In this document: positions 11,893 to 24,408 of the stretch, piece after piece
Layout of the letters: every line of letters starts with the position of its first letter
Position numbering within the stretch: the stretch's first letter is position 1
NCBI RefSeq assembly: GCF_004193775.1
Contig: NC_041008.1
Location: 8,138,731 to 8,202,730 of the forward strand
Reading direction: 5' to 3'
DNA from: Glycine soja
Taxonomy: Eukaryota > Streptophyta > Magnoliopsida > Fabales > Fabaceae
Length of the DNA: 64,000 bases
The notes under the pieces: generated by a model
The model's input: the letters and a program-made list of their open reading frames with translations, nothing else
Databases searched by the model: none
Told to the model about the DNA's origin: nothing
Position numbers and translations under genes: made by a program

Positions 11893-12070
11893 CACTACTA
11901 AAAATAGTTTTTTTATATTGGTTTTTTAAACTTTTTTACATCGATTATGACAGGTCATCGTAGTCGACAATGTTAAAAGTCACGCATCCTACAACGATGA
12001 TTATTTGACCGATATGGAATAGGTCACATTTGAAGACGGGTGTCTTGTAAAACCTCTCTTGGCCAACCCT
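11893..12070 (+). mobile_element. CACTA-type transposon terminus (one end only)
   Basis: The segment opens with CACTACTAAAAATAG, matching the CACTA superfamily end consensus. It is followed by the kind of subterminal sequence I associate with legume CACTA elements (ACATCGATTATGACAGGTCA, ACAACGATGATTATTTGACC, AAGACGGGTGT), with related short motifs repeated. I searched by eye for the opposite end (TAGTAGTG preceded by the mirrored sequence) to about 19 kb without finding it, so the element's extent is unknown. Confidence 0.6.
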
Positions 12071-12077
12071 AAATGCC

Positions 12078-14478
12078 ATGGAAACATATATCTCTGCTGA
12101 GATTCTCCAACAACTTTCTCTCCTCAACTCTCCATATCACACCCTAGTCAAAAGTACCGTCTTGGCCCTCGTAAAAAATGTTTGGTGTAGGTCATGGGTC
12201 CAAGAGGACCTGAGGGATACTATGGTCAATTGGGGTGTCATCCCTACCCTAGCAATGACCCTTCTTCCTGCAGCTCCTGACCTTGACGTCCAGAAAGGAT
12301 GTGCATATACATCCTTGATTGGCTTTCTTGCAGATGATGATAAAGTAAGCTTTCCTTACTAAATCTTGAATCATGCTACGTACTTGGAACAACAATATTG
12401 AATCTCTATTTTGCTATGATGCATAGCTACGATACCACAATACCATTATTTAAAAATATATATAGGATATGATGTGTATTTAGAAATGTATAAAAAATTA
12501 TAAAAGTAACATATTTAATATATAATTGTAATTTTGTAAACCCAAATTATAAATGTATTTCTTGAACATTAGTAAAAATAACTCATTGTCATAAATTATT
12601 TTATATTATTTACATACAGGAAAAAGTACTATTAATCTCTTTATTTTTTTCTTGAAATCATTCATAAACAGAAAATTTTCTATTTTTCAGAAAATTTTCT
12701 ATTTTTCCTTCATCAAGGGATAACGACATGTTTATGTATTTTATGTAGTTGTATTAGATTGTCATGAAATACTTCATCCATGTATGTATCAACAACGAAG
12801 TATCCAAAGAATATACTTATTAGATAGTGAAACAAATTGAATTATTGATACTTCATAGGTTTGGATACTTCACAATACATATTTGTAAAGTATCCAAAAG
12901 TTTCGATATTATTGGATACGTGGGGCAAATTGGAGTATTAGTTTATGTGCATTCCGTTTGATTTGTTTAGAGGAAAATGTTATGTTTTTCTTATTTCAGA
13001 TTTTTATAAATCATGAAGATTCTTAACTCTGATTTTTTTTCTTTTTCTTATCTTTACATCATCAAACAGCCAGAGCATCGGCAACTCATTGTAGATGCTG
13101 GAGCCTTGCCTTGTCTTATAGATTTGTTAAGGAGGCACAAGAGCAGCAGTACGTACCATTTCTCCACAAATAATTGATCTTTTAAAGAAAGTAGCTGCTG
13201 CTATAAACAACCTTGCTCGTAGAAATACCATCAGTAAGACCCATATCAGGTTTTTTCTCTTTTTTCCATACCTCTAAAAGATATATTCTACAACTATATA
13301 TTCTATTCTTTACACTTATATATATATAGATATGCTATATTCAGGATGGAAGGTGGTATCCTCTTCTTGTTGAATTGTTGAATTCAATGACATAGAGGTA
13401 CAAGGAGCAGCTGTAATGACCTTGAGAATTCTTGCATTTAATGATGATGAGAATAAATAAAAAAAAGGTAATATTTGACTTAATTTCTTCAGTAAATTGG
13501 TGTCTGATGTTAACAACAACATTTTTCAATTATCCAAAAATAATCTTCGAAAAAGTATTAAAAAATAATCTTTTAATAGACTATTTTGATTAAGTGTCAA
13601 ATTATAGTGTTTTAGTTAATTAAGAAACGCAGATTTAGAAAGTATCAATGTACTAGAAGATATCAATGATGGAGATTGAAAATACAAGTTATCAAGTATG
13701 AAGATCAAAGATCAAAGTCATGGACGGTGAAAATTTAGTGAAAGTTTGTAGCGGATAATTATAATTTGTAATCTATAATTATAGAACTTGTATGTTGTAA
13801 TAAGGGAGGTTTTGATACACAATCACTTAATTTCTCAAAACACAACTTGTCTATCATTGAAATAAGTAAAGGTTCAACAAGTTATCATGTATGTATTTAA
13901 TTCCCCAACTTTTATGAACTCATGTCTTTTTATTTTACAGCATATTTTTAAATCTTTTACTTTTTTCAATCTTCATTTTGTTTTAAAACTTTACTTTTTC
14001 AATTTCTATTTCTAATTATTGTAGAAATTACTTACAAAATAATTATTGCATCGAAAACATTTCTATAAAAAAATATTTTATTATTTTATAAATTACAGTC
14101 TTATTATAATTAAAATGAATATGTTTATCAAAAATTATTATCATAAGTTACATTAAATATTAAATAATTCTCTATTAAGTTGAACTAAAAATTTGTTTAT
14201 TTGACTAAAAAGAAATCATAATAAAAAAATGAATTTTATGTTTCACTTTTAAATATTTATTTATTAATAGAATCATTAAGTGAAAATTTATTTATTATTT
14301 TAAAAATATTTTCCTTTTAAGAAATAGATAAATTTTTCACAATTAATTAATTGTGTTATTGCTATAGTTGTTTACGATAATTAAAAATTGCAGATTGTTG
14401 AATGGAATGCATTACCCGCTCTTGTACTAATGCTTCGATCAGAGGATCCTATAATATAATGTTTATGCAATACATGGC
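12078..14478 (+). pseudogene. ARM-repeat protein pseudogene (ARIA/ABAP1-like fragment)
   Basis: Four exon-like pieces with GT-AG borders: 12078-12344, 13070-13233, 13345-13467, 14394-14478. They read ISAEILQQLSLLNSPY, then KGCAYTSLIGFLADDDK, then PEHRQLIVDAGALPCLIDLL, then LLKKVAAAINNLARRN, MEGGI, LLVELLN, IEVQGAAVMTLRILAFNDDE and IVEWNALPALVLMLRSEDP. This order matches the armadillo region of plant ARM-BTB proteins (ARIA/ABAP1), which bind the transcription factors ABF2 or TCP24. Exons A and B join in frame, but B then meets a stop, exon C needs at least two frameshift corrections, and D is shifted after RSEDP. Later ARM repeats and the BTB domain are absent. Intron remnants show it is not a processed copy. 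It begins just inside a CACTA-like terminus, so it may be captured gene DNA. Confidence 0.75.
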
Positions 14479-16181
14479 GGTGAGATGCTTAGCTTATGAT
14501 GTTTAGCTTTTTTTTCAACAAATTGGACCAGATGAAATCAGTATAGAATTCTGCCCCCACTAACTTGTAGATCATCTGAGTATCAATTGTATTTTTTTTT
14601 CTTTGTCCCTTTGGACATCCATATAAATTGGAACAACACTTGGCCAATGATGAACTATCATTTCAAAGACAAAATGCTTCTAAAAGTGACACGTGCCCAC
14701 AATAAATCTCTATCAGTTTTTATCTGCTTACCTTTCATGGAAGGACAATTATTGGATCATATTATTCCATAGGACCAATAATATATATCCTTTATAGAGT
14801 GGATTAGCCAAGCTTGCTTGTCAACTTAATTTGTGTGGCTTGTACATGAAACGCAAGCAAGATTTTCAAGTGATGTTCAACAATATACGAAGAGTAGAAG
14901 ATTCTATTTTTGAAAAAATCAAAAGAATTTTCAGTACTTTACTCGATATATATATGCAAATCAAAAGAAAACTAACTAAAAAAATAGTAATAATTACACA
15001 GACATACAAAATAACAACACACTTAAAGTTAAGCGTATTAAAATACCCTTTCTAAAAAATAAGTAGGAATATTTAATTTTAACAAATTATATATATATAT
15101 AAGCTGGAAATGAAAACATCAGGATTTATTTATTTTAGTTTTCCTTTTTTGGGGTATATTTTGCTTCTCATATATACTTGATGTCTTCAACATTCTTACG
15201 TATTTAAATGTGATTGAGCATGAAACTGCCAGGTGTGCACTCAGCCATATGAAGGCATGAACTTCCCACGTGGTCACCCTCTAACTCTTCATGTTGCCTC
15301 TCTCAGCCATTGTCATGTTCTTTCGATTTGATTCCTCATCTAATTGGGTCCCCCAATGCAATAATTAATACTTTATCCCTCAATTAATCTCGTCTTTTAA
15401 TTTATTAGTTTAAATCATATAATTAAAATAAAATAATATAGTAAAGTGTATATTAATCAATTTTAAATTGCACAAGAAACTCCTTTTAAAAAAACTACAC
15501 AAAAAGTTCAGGAACTCGATCTATTAAAATTTTATGAGCACATAAATGTATAAAAGAAAATATTTTTTTTATGCTGGTATTTTAATCCACATGCATATGT
15601 TGGTGTATATGCCCTATGGATTGGATTCATTGTTCTCTTTAATGTTCATTTGTGCTTTATATATATAATTATATACGACTTAGAGTTCCTCTTGTACTTT
15701 ATAAATAATTAAACATGTTGCTTATGTAAAAAAAAAAAGTCTATTTAATATCGACAACTTTCATATTTTATTAATATTTTAATTATAATTAAAGAAAAAT
15801 CAAATATAAAAGATGATTCACATTAAAAAAATCAGGTAAAAGATAAGAAAACTTTTCAATTTATGGATTATTTTCTTATTATAATTTAGAATAAAATCAA
15901 AGGTCATGTGAACAGAATTAGATAGGAAAAATATTCTTTATAATATCAATAAATTTTTTAATACTTTAATGTATTTTGAATAAATAAAAAACATAGATGA
16001 TGTTATTCAGACAACAAATTAATAGTTTATTCTTCATGTCCTATCTTTTTTTTTGTGTTTGCTTTTTGCATCATTAACCGTTGGATTCCTTATTATTTTA
16101 GTCTTTTTCTTATCTCTTTTCCATCCAAAGATCAAAGATGGAAAGAGGTGGATAGATCTTAATAGATATGTAAAATCACCA

Positions 16182-16183
<2 letters not shown>
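14479..16183. other. Intergenic spacer
   Basis: AT-rich DNA with small homopolymer and TA runs. Short open frames (for example near 14587 and 14831) have no family resemblance and base composition like the spacer. No RNA gene seen. Confidence 0.5.

Positions 16184-16211
<28 letters not shown>
16184..16211. repeat. (ATT)n microsatellite abutting a TATA box
   Basis: About nine uninterrupted ATT units that run directly into the TATA box at 16212. Confidence 0.95.
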
Positions 16212-16215
<4 letters not shown>

Positions 16216-16220
16216 AAAGG
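16212..16220 (+). promoter_or_regulatory. TATA box
   Basis: TATAAAAGG, a strong plant TATA motif, 110 bp upstream of the ATG at 16322. It sits immediately after the ATT microsatellite. Confidence 0.65.
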
Positions 16221-16321
16221 GTCTATCTTTGCCTTGGTGTGTTTTATTCTATGTAAAGGAACATCCTGTTTTCCCAACCAACTTGAAGCTCCTTCTACCA
16301 AAACCAACAGCATCATCATCC

Positions 16322-16564
16322 ATGGCATCTCAAGGTCACGGTAACAAGCTCATCGTTTCAACATCACCAAAGAGTGATAGTGGCGGCGGCGGTGGCGGCA
16401 CGGGATCATTGCCCAAAGGACAGTGCTTGTGCTCACCAACGACACATGAAGGGTCCTTCCGGTGCCGTTTGCATCGTGGGCATACAGCTTCACCAGCTAA
16501 TTGGATGAAACGCTCCAAGTCCATGCCTGCCAATAAGCCTGTGGTTTCTGACTCCACATGCTGA
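16322..16564 (+). CDS. Small Cys-motif protein (CLCSPTTHEGSFRCRLH family)
   Basis: An 80-residue intronless frame. The ATG at 16322 (context CATCCATGG) is preferred to an upstream in-frame ATG at 16229, which lies only 9-17 bp past the TATA box and so could not be well used. N-terminal half is Ser/Gly-rich with a six-glycine run; the core is KGQCLCSPTTHEGSFRCRLH, and the tail is basic (NWMKRSKSM). I recognise the CxCSPTxHxGSFRCRLHR core from a plant-specific set of small proteins, often annotated serine-rich protein-related, of unknown function. The three cysteines and two histidines could coordinate metal, but that is inference. No signal peptide or membrane segment. A paralogue lies on the other strand at 34265-34495. 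Confidence 0.82.
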   Translation: MASQGHGNKLIVSTSPKSDSGGGGGGTGSLPKGQCLCSPTTHEGSFRCRLHRGHTASPANWMKRSKSMPANKPVVSDSTC

Positions 16565-18660
16565 TGATAACAAAAAAAAACTATTGTGAGTTATGTGTTC
16601 ATGTGTACCTTTATATGATATGATATGAATCCTTGCTTGCAACTCTTGAATTTTGGCAGTGTTGATTTTATATATGCTTTGGAACTTTGTTGTTCCACCT
16701 CTCAAGTTTTCCCTATGCTTAATTACATATACATAAATTAATTATAGAAGTAGGTGTGACTATTTTGATTATTGGGTGGATCGTGGAGTTGCTAGGTCTT
16801 AATTTGCTTCTCTGATTTTGTCATAATCCTTTTCTAGAGTGTTTAATTTCATATTAGGATGTGATTTTTCACGTGTCATGTGATTTTAATTTTCATATCT
16901 CAAATATAATTTCTTATTTCTCAATGGATTTTCTATTTCTAGACAAACTAGAAACCAATGAAGTGGTGGATTTCAACTTTCTAGCAACTTCAAGTTTTTC
17001 TAGATATTCGATGGGTTTAGATCCTGCGCATTGTACTATACTTTTTTGGGTGGGTATGATATATTTTATGAATTTTTTTTCTTCAATAATATATCATAAG
17101 AGAATTGAGGATATGTTTTACTAGATCATGATAAAGTTGCAAAAGCAGAGGTCCATCGTTTCAGATAACAGAGTCATATAGTTTGGAGCTGTAGAATTAG
17201 AAGAAGAAAAAAAGCTTTTATGTTTTTTGTATTTTAAATATATATTATATGATTGGTTTTCTCACAATATATAAGATGTTTTTTTGTAACTGAGATGATA
17301 TAGCGTGGTTTTTGCATTCACCAGGAATTGAAAAACAGAAGGAAAAATAAAAAAGATGTTATTTATTGAATTACTAGTGATCTAGATGATCAGAACAAAT
17401 ACGATCATTGTAATTTACTTGGCTCACCCATTTTGATTATTGATATTATTTTTCTGGACAACAAGTAAACGAGTTGGATGGGCTTTGAATGGCTTGCGAT
17501 TTTAGCAATATTGCATATATATGAAGACATTGAGAATGACGATAATCATGTAATGTATGTATTCAAGTCAACAATTAATTGGTAATACCAGAAAAACCAC
17601 CCTCTGAAAACAAAACCGATGGCTCTTAAATCTCGATAAAGACACTGCCATTGCATTATCAAGATTTTTTGCTTTGTCGCCTTCTTCCTTCTTCCACTAG
17701 GTTCTTGTTTTTAGAATAAGAAAATACTACTTTGAAACATGCAATTTGTATTTTTCTAATGAAAATCAACAAAAACGGACTATCCTTTATTAGCTGACTT
17801 TCAAAAAGAAATGAAGCCATATGCAATAGTAATATTTATGTGGTATATACTCAACCAAACAATATGAACATTTAGCGTTATTAAATATGGATTTTATGTA
17901 AACAAAGTTTAATAGATTTTATTAAACTTACTAAATGATAATATATAAAAGAATCGTCATTAGATGAAAAATATTCTATTATTAATACATCGTAATTTAA
18001 CTCTTTAAATATTACCACGGTTGAATAAATGGTTACATATAACATTAACTGTACCATAGAATGCGTAGATTAGTTAGCAAAAACTATTCCACCTTGATCA
18101 GTAAGTCGTCTTGAGTTCAAATATTAAAAATGCAGATATTTTAAAATTTGATAGGGATCTTTATAATCTTTAGTGGTTTTCGGTTGACTTACATTACATG
18201 TGTATGAAATTTAAAAAAAAAAAAAATATGTATGAATTTTTGTTTCATAACTATTGATATCTTAGCGTTTTCATTTTCTTTTTATGAAAAAAACTATTGA
18301 TATTTTATAAACTTAAACTTAAAGTCATATTAATTAATTTTTTCACCTGTTAATAATTGCCACAATAACTTATTGCAAATAATAATTAAATAAAAAAACA
18401 GATTAATCTAAATCTCTATATTATAATATCTGAGTTTATTAAATAGTAGTATTCCATAAATTATACACATCAACTTTATCAACAAAGTCGTTAGTTGAAG
18501 TATATTGAATTTAATTTTCTTAAGTAAGATGATAGGTTTAAATTTTGTAAATAGAAAAAATATGATTGAAATAAAATAATTTTATTAAAAATGATTCGTT
18601 AGATTTTTTAAGAAAGATTAATCATAAATAAATTCGATGAGTATTTTATATTATAATTTG
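16565..18660. other. Intergenic spacer
   Basis: 3' UTR of the small Cys-motif gene, then AT-rich spacer. The open frame at 16861-17124 lacks an ATG and shows no family features. Nothing else supported. Confidence 0.5.
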
Positions 18661-18672
18661 TTTGAGAAAATA
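18661..18672 (+). repeat. LINE target-site duplication, left copy
   Basis: TTTGAGAAAATA, identical to 19081-19092 on the far side of the LINE fragment. Confidence 0.8.
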
Positions 18673-19080
18673 AAGTCGGTCAAGAGCCAACATGAGAATA
18701 AAGTCGGTGTAGCGGAGATGAGGATGTTGCGGTGGATGTGTGGTAAGACTCGACAGGATAAAATTAGAAACGAAGCTATTAGAGTGAGGGTTGGAGTAGC
18801 GCCTATTGTAGAGAAGATGGTGGAAAATAGACTTAGGTGGTTTGGGCATGTAGAGAGAAGACCGGTAGACTCTGTAGTGAGGAGAGTAGACCAGATGGAG
18901 AGAAGACAAACAATTCGAGGCAGAGGAAGACCCAAAAAGACTATAAGAGAGGTTATAAAAAAGGATCTCGAAATTAATGGTTTGGATAGAAGTATGGTAC
19001 TTGATAGAACATTATGGCGGAAGTTGATCCATGTAGCCGACCCCACCTAGTGGGATAAGGCGTTGTTGTTGTTGTTGTTG
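18673..19080 (+). mobile_element. 5'-truncated RTE-type LINE (non-LTR retrotransposon)
   Basis: Encodes the C-terminus of a plant RTE-clade reverse transcriptase: AEMRMLRWMCGKTRQDKIRN, then APIVEKMVENRLRWFGHVER, then GRGRPKKTIREV and LIHVADPT, then a stop. The 3' end is the known short sequence CCACCTAGTGGGATAAGG followed by a (GTT)n tail instead of poly(A). A perfect 12-bp direct repeat, extendable to 15 bp through the tail, flanks the piece, as expected of target-primed insertion with 5' truncation. Only about 0.4 kb of a normally 3-kb or longer element is present, so it is immobile. The coding frame stays open to the natural stop. Confidence 0.9.
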
Positions 19081-19092
19081 TTTGAGAAAATA
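19081..19092 (+). repeat. LINE target-site duplication, right copy
   Basis: TTTGAGAAAATA directly after the (GTT)n tail. Confidence 0.8.
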
Positions 19093-21698
19093 TATATTAA
19101 ATGAAGATAATATTATATTAGAAAAATATTAGGTAGGTTTCAACCAGCTCCACCGTTTGGGAATAAAGAATTCAATGCCAATCTTTTCAGCATATATGTA
19201 GCTGTGATCGTGATGATTTCATTACAAATTTACAATGGCGCTAAAACTCGTTGCCATCATATGAATTCTAGCTAATAATCTTTCACATGGAAATCAATGA
19301 TAACTTGCTCTAAGTGGACCTATATATCCATTAAAGGTATATAATATTTTGTCTCATTTTTAAGAATAATTGTATCCTAAACAAACTAGAATTGATGTCA
19401 CTATCACAAGTCTAGATATTCTAAACCACTTTGATCATTTCAATTCTTTAAGATATTTGGATAGATTACTTGTTAATAAAAATTCGGTCACTATCATTTA
19501 CCTAAAAGAAAATCAGTCATGTACCAAATAAAATAAAAACCGTCACTATCACATGATTTACATCTACTAAGGAACTTGAATTATTGTTTGGTGGCTAGTA
19601 GAACTTATCCACATAACAAATTAAGGGAAAAAAGGGGTTGCTAGAAAGGGTGAATGTACAATGTATAGACAGGAACATAATTTTACATGTTTAAATTTTA
19701 ATTATGTTAAGATGTCATTTTTTTAATTATGTTAAATTAAAATACAAACAAATATATTTTTAATTTCAAAATAAATTATTTACCTTTAATTGAACTTCAA
19801 AAACATAATTGAACTTCCATGCGTATTTTTATTTTTATATTATAGGTATTTTCTATTGAGACTATTAGTTAACCTTGCGTTAATTAATTTATATACATTC
19901 AGTGGTAAACATTATTTTATTTAAAGATCACAATACTTAAATATTTAATTAATTTAAATCAAGTTAGCGATATGTGGTAATTACTAGATCGGGGGGTTTG
20001 TAAAAAAAGCACGTAATAATGACAAAATCTTAACATTGGTTGATAAAAAAACTGTGTGACCAAAAAAGAAACTAATATATGCACATGAAAAATCCAAAAA
20101 AAAAGATACAATATAAAAAAGATAAAATACAAACAGTAAATAATTAATTCTAAATATAATAAAAACAATAGCCTCATCAAATATTGATTTTCAGCAAAAC
20201 TATTATAATTACTGAAAATTAAAACATTGAAAACTTCAAGAATATTACATCATTTTGCTAGAAATATATAATTAAAAGGGATATATTATCAAATTCTGAA
20301 TATATCAGAGAGACTTCTTGCATATTCTTCAATATATTTACCTACAATCTCCTTCTATTTCTTCAATTGTCATGGAGATAGTGTTTGAATAGGTTGGGAT
20401 GATGAATCAAGAAATCATATCTCGTAGCCTTTTGAAAGTAACTTAGAATGTGTTTAAAAATCCGGTGAAAAATGACTTTTAAGACAAAAGTAATTTTATC
20501 AAAGGATCATCATGATCTTTGTTTTGGAACGTATTACAATAATTTCAACATTCACTTATTTGTTCAAATTATATATGCGTAATTCTCATTTTGAAATTTT
20601 CATTTTCTTGATAGGTCAAGAACAACCATGCTCCAAATTTCAAATTATAATGTTTCATAATGTTGTTTATTCCATAAACGAAAGATGCATTGCTATCAAA
20701 CTTTTGCATAATGATACCTATTCAAGTTCCAATTTCATCTATAAACCAACATTTTGAAGGAACTTCTTCCTTATATGATTAATAAAAACTCCAAAAGTAA
20801 CAGAAACTTTGACCAGTTCATAATAAAAAAAATGAACCAAATTAATACTAAATTAAATATCAAATACAAATTGAAAATCAAATTAGAAATAAACTATACA
20901 ATTGTTTTATTAAACATGACCAAATTCCATTAAATAGAGACTTAATTAAACACTTACTACCCACTGTTTCAATATTTCTATACTTAACTTTTATCATAAG
21001 TGAGTACTTATTCATTGCATCAAGATTGTTATATCATTCGGCAGAATAAAGTTTTAAATTTATTGATGAATATTGTCAACATTTATCCCAACTTTTATCA
21101 TAAGTGAGTAAAAAACAAATGGAAGAATTTTTTATTTTTTTATCTTTTTTACAACAACAAATAAAGGGATTTTTTTTACGACCAAATGAAAGGAGTTTAA
21201 GATTACATATACATTGGTAATTTGTCTCAACTAAAGTATTATCTCTTGCATCTAACATTATGTTTAACATTTTGGGCGTGAAAATGAATAGTCACACTCT
21301 TGAGCAACCCTCCTCTCATACCCACTGACCTACACGGCTACACCTGATACTCAACCAGCTCCACAACTAATCCAATTGAGAACCATCAAGACTCATATAT
21401 GCAGAAAGGGATCAATAATCGTGGAGGTGATGATGGTCATGGAGGCCTCAAAGGCCCAAGTGGAGATGGCGAAATGGATAGATATATCAGTGATGGTTGT
21501 CATGTTAGTGATAATAAGTGGAATGATCCTATTAGTAATAGTTATATTGTCACATGGGTGATCCTATTATGGGATTAATCATCAATTTGATTTAATTACA
21601 CTAAAATTCATTATATGTCCTAGAGAGTGTATTTTGTAAGAATTAAACTCAAGTCTTTTTCACCCATTGAGTTATTTAATTTGTTTAATTTTTATTAC
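19093..21698. other. Intergenic spacer
   Basis: AT-rich DNA. A less AT-rich patch at about 21300-21570 is open in more than one frame (one reads NNRGGDDGHGGLKGPSGDGE) but cannot be assigned to a family. It could be a transposon or gene relic. Confidence 0.45.
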
Positions 21699-21707
21699 TA
21701 AAAAATT
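21699..21707. repeat. MULE target-site duplication, left copy
   Basis: TAAAAAATT, identical to 28907-28915. AT-rich targets can match by chance, but its exact position at the TIR ends makes it convincing. Confidence 0.85.
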
Positions 21708-21937
21708 AGCTAAAATATGTTATTCATACCTGAAAAATAGGTTATTTTCAAACTAATACCTCAAATTCACTTTTGGTTAATTATGTGCCTGAAAAACTTT
21801 TATGTTTTAACGAAGTATCTGTCATCAGTCTCATTATATTAAGTGATGACATGACACACAGAATGTCACGTCATCAAGCCTAATCACTTAATATGTAATC
21901 AAATTAAGTCATGTCATTATTTATTTTTAAAAAAAAT
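21708..21937 (+). repeat. MULE left terminal inverted repeat
   Basis: About 230 bp that pairs, with substitutions, with the reverse complement of 28682-28906. Shared blocks include CTGAAAAATAG/TTGAAAAATAG, TTAAGTGATGACAT and TCATCAAGCCTAATCA. Confidence 0.85.
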
Positions 21938-22439
21938 AATCAAATTATTATATTTTATTAACTAACAATTTTTTTTAAAAAAATGACTAGAATTTGGAAA
22001 ACGTTCCCTCTTCAAAAGCATAAGTTCATCTTCTAGGTAATGGTAGTGGCTTTTTGTAATGACTGATTGTGAGTGTTATCAAGGTTTATTGTGATATCTT
22101 CTAAGTGAAAACAAAACGAGAGAGTCTCCTTCATGTGTACGCGTTATCTCATTCAAGAGATGAGTCATCTTCGAACTATAGCAGGTAATGTGATTTTTTC
22201 ATTTTGTTTACTTGCTTTCCCTTTCTTAGTGGTCTCTTTGTCTCCTATTATGGTGTTGCAATGGTCCATGTTTTGTGAAGTTGAAAATTTTTTATTTGGA
22301 TTTTTTCGGGTTTTATTAAGGTCTGAGTACAAAATGATTAAGGGTTCGACTATAGTTTAACTGTGTTTGATTAGGGTTCAATTATGGTCTAATTAATGGT
22401 GAACATTAAATTGATAAACATTGTTTATATTTTTGTTGC

Positions 22440-24044
22440 AAGCATGAGTTTCAAATTAAAAGAAGACCCTATGATGCAATATGTTGGGACTAGCATTCTA
22501 GAAGTGTCATTGATATAGATGTTGACAAGTGATCATTCTTTGAAGCAATTGGAATTTTAAAAAAAGACTTTGGATATGGTGATTAACCAATGAGGCTATG
22601 GTGGAAAGGTGGTGATGGTGAGTATAACAAGATTACTATGGACAGTCATGCATTGGAGTTGTCTAATTATGTCATTGCTAACAGTTGTGAGGTGGAGTTG
22701 TTTGTGGAATGTGCTGGTGGTAATAAGGTGGTTGTGGATGGAAATTTTTCTGGTGATTCTAAAGACAGTAGTGATGAATCAGTGAAGGATGTCTAGTTAG
22801 ATGACTCTAAGGAGAAAAGAGTAATTGGATTGGATGATGGTTTTAATTTATCTATTCCAGAAATTGTTATACTGAAAAATAAATGAATAAAGAGGTCAAC
22901 TTTAAAAAAGGTGTGTAATCCGAGGGAGGAAGGTGATTCAAGTAATGATGCTTGTGCTAGTGTTTTTGTTCACAAAGATGATGACATAGCTAACAACCAA
23001 CGTGTATGTGTTGAATTAATTGAAGTATCTAACGATTACTTCAACCAGGAGGAAAACTTAAACCTACCAAGTGAAGTGCAAAGTAATGCACATTTTAGGC
23101 TGGTGGACAAGGTTGATGGAGGTAAAAAGGTTGTTGGTAAGGGTGAGAAGGCTAGTAGTGGAGGTAAGAAGCTTCCTGGTAGAGGTAAGAGGGCTTAATA
23201 CAATTATGTGAATTTTAGTGGCAGTTTATTTATGGCACACACTTTGCCTGCAAATCATATTGAAGATGGGTATGTTAGTGAACATTTATGCAATGATGAT
23301 TCAGTTTAAGAGGTATTTAAGAAAAAATATGAAAGATTCAACAAAAAGTTGTTTTGTAAGGAATTTAAATGGAAGTTGGGATTGGAGTTTGTTTCTCTAA
23401 AAGAGTTCAAAGAAGCCATACTGAAATACAATGTGTTAAATGGGAGAGAAATCAAGTTTGATTTTAATGATAAGAGGTGAGCAAGAGCAAGGTGTAAGCA
23501 TTGCATTGACTATCTGGTATATGCCAGTAAGGTAGGTTAAAGTGAGACATATATGCTTGATACCTTACATCCTAAACACACATGTGAGAGGGTTTTCAAT
23601 AACAGAAGTATTAGTCTACCTGGGTGACCAAATGCTTACATGTCTCTAAATGACATAATTGGTGAAATAAGGGCTAACTATTCAATTGGAATTTCAATGT
23701 CTAGGGCATGGAGGGCCAAACAACTAGCAAAACAAGTAGTTAATGGTGATTGTATCAAACAGTATTCCTAGCTTTGGTCAAATGCAATTGAATTGAAGGA
23801 TAGATGCACAAACAATTTATGCTTGATTCGAGTGGAAAGACCATCCATTGAAGTACTACCAAAATTTTGTAATTTCTACATGTTCTTAGAAGGTCCAAAA
23901 TCTGCTTTAAAAAAGGCATGTAGATCCCTGATTGGTGTAGATGGATGTCATCTCAAATCAAAGTTTGGAGGTCAATTCTTGATTATTGATGGCAGAAATC
24001 CGAATGACCAGTACATGCCTATTGCTTTTGTTGTTGGAGGATAT
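22440..24044 (+). pseudogene. MuDR-type transposase remnant, N-terminal and start of catalytic region
   Basis: Reading across frames: MRLWWKGG...ALELSNYVIANSCEVELFVEC (22590-22796, the PB1-like N-terminal domain of plant MuDR-type proteins); KLGLEFVSLKEFKEAILKY and RCKHCIDYLVYASK (about 23370-23530, the MuDR DNA-binding region); SMSRAWRAKQLAKQVVNGD (about 23700); and LKKACRSLIGVDGCHLKSKF with GRNPNDQYMPIAF (23793-24040), the first part of the MULE transposase domain, including the first catalytic Asp in VDGCHLK. Stops and shifts occur between blocks (for example near 22800, 23540, 23625, 23770). The sequence ends at the inserted LTR. Confidence 0.85.
24040..24044. repeat. Solo-LTR target-site duplication, left copy
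   Basis: GATAT, identical to 26084-26088. Confidence 0.75.
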
Positions 24045-24349
24045 TGGTAATGTTGAATCCAAAATTTGCTTTTGTACCTGGCTCTCAAAAAGAGCCCATT
24101 AGGTCAAGAAGAAGATATCACTCTGCATAAAAAAAGAAAAGAAGGAAATTTTGAAAATCAATGCACAGAGCAGCGCAAAACCCTTAAAGTTAAAAGGAAC
24201 CAATCTGGTGGCGCCATTTGGCGAGCTTTGTGAGATAAGAGAAAAGGGTCATCAGGTAACCCCTCATTCCTCACTCTCTCACGTTTCCTAACCATCTTCT
24301 TTTTGTTTTTTCTGTCTCTTTTTCTTTATCTTCTTCCTCCTCCTCCTCA

Positions 24350-24408
24350 TCTTCTTCTTCTTCTTCTTCTTCTTCTTCTTCTTCTTCTTCTTCTTCTTCT
24401 TCTTCTTT
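24350..24408. repeat. (TTC)n microsatellite in the solo LTR
   Basis: About 19 uninterrupted TTC units, preceded by a CCT-rich stretch. Confidence 0.95.

Noticed and set aside
18646..19046. Minus-strand frames opposite the LINE
   Set aside because: The + strand carries the recognised reverse-transcriptase C-terminus; the opposite frames are shadows.
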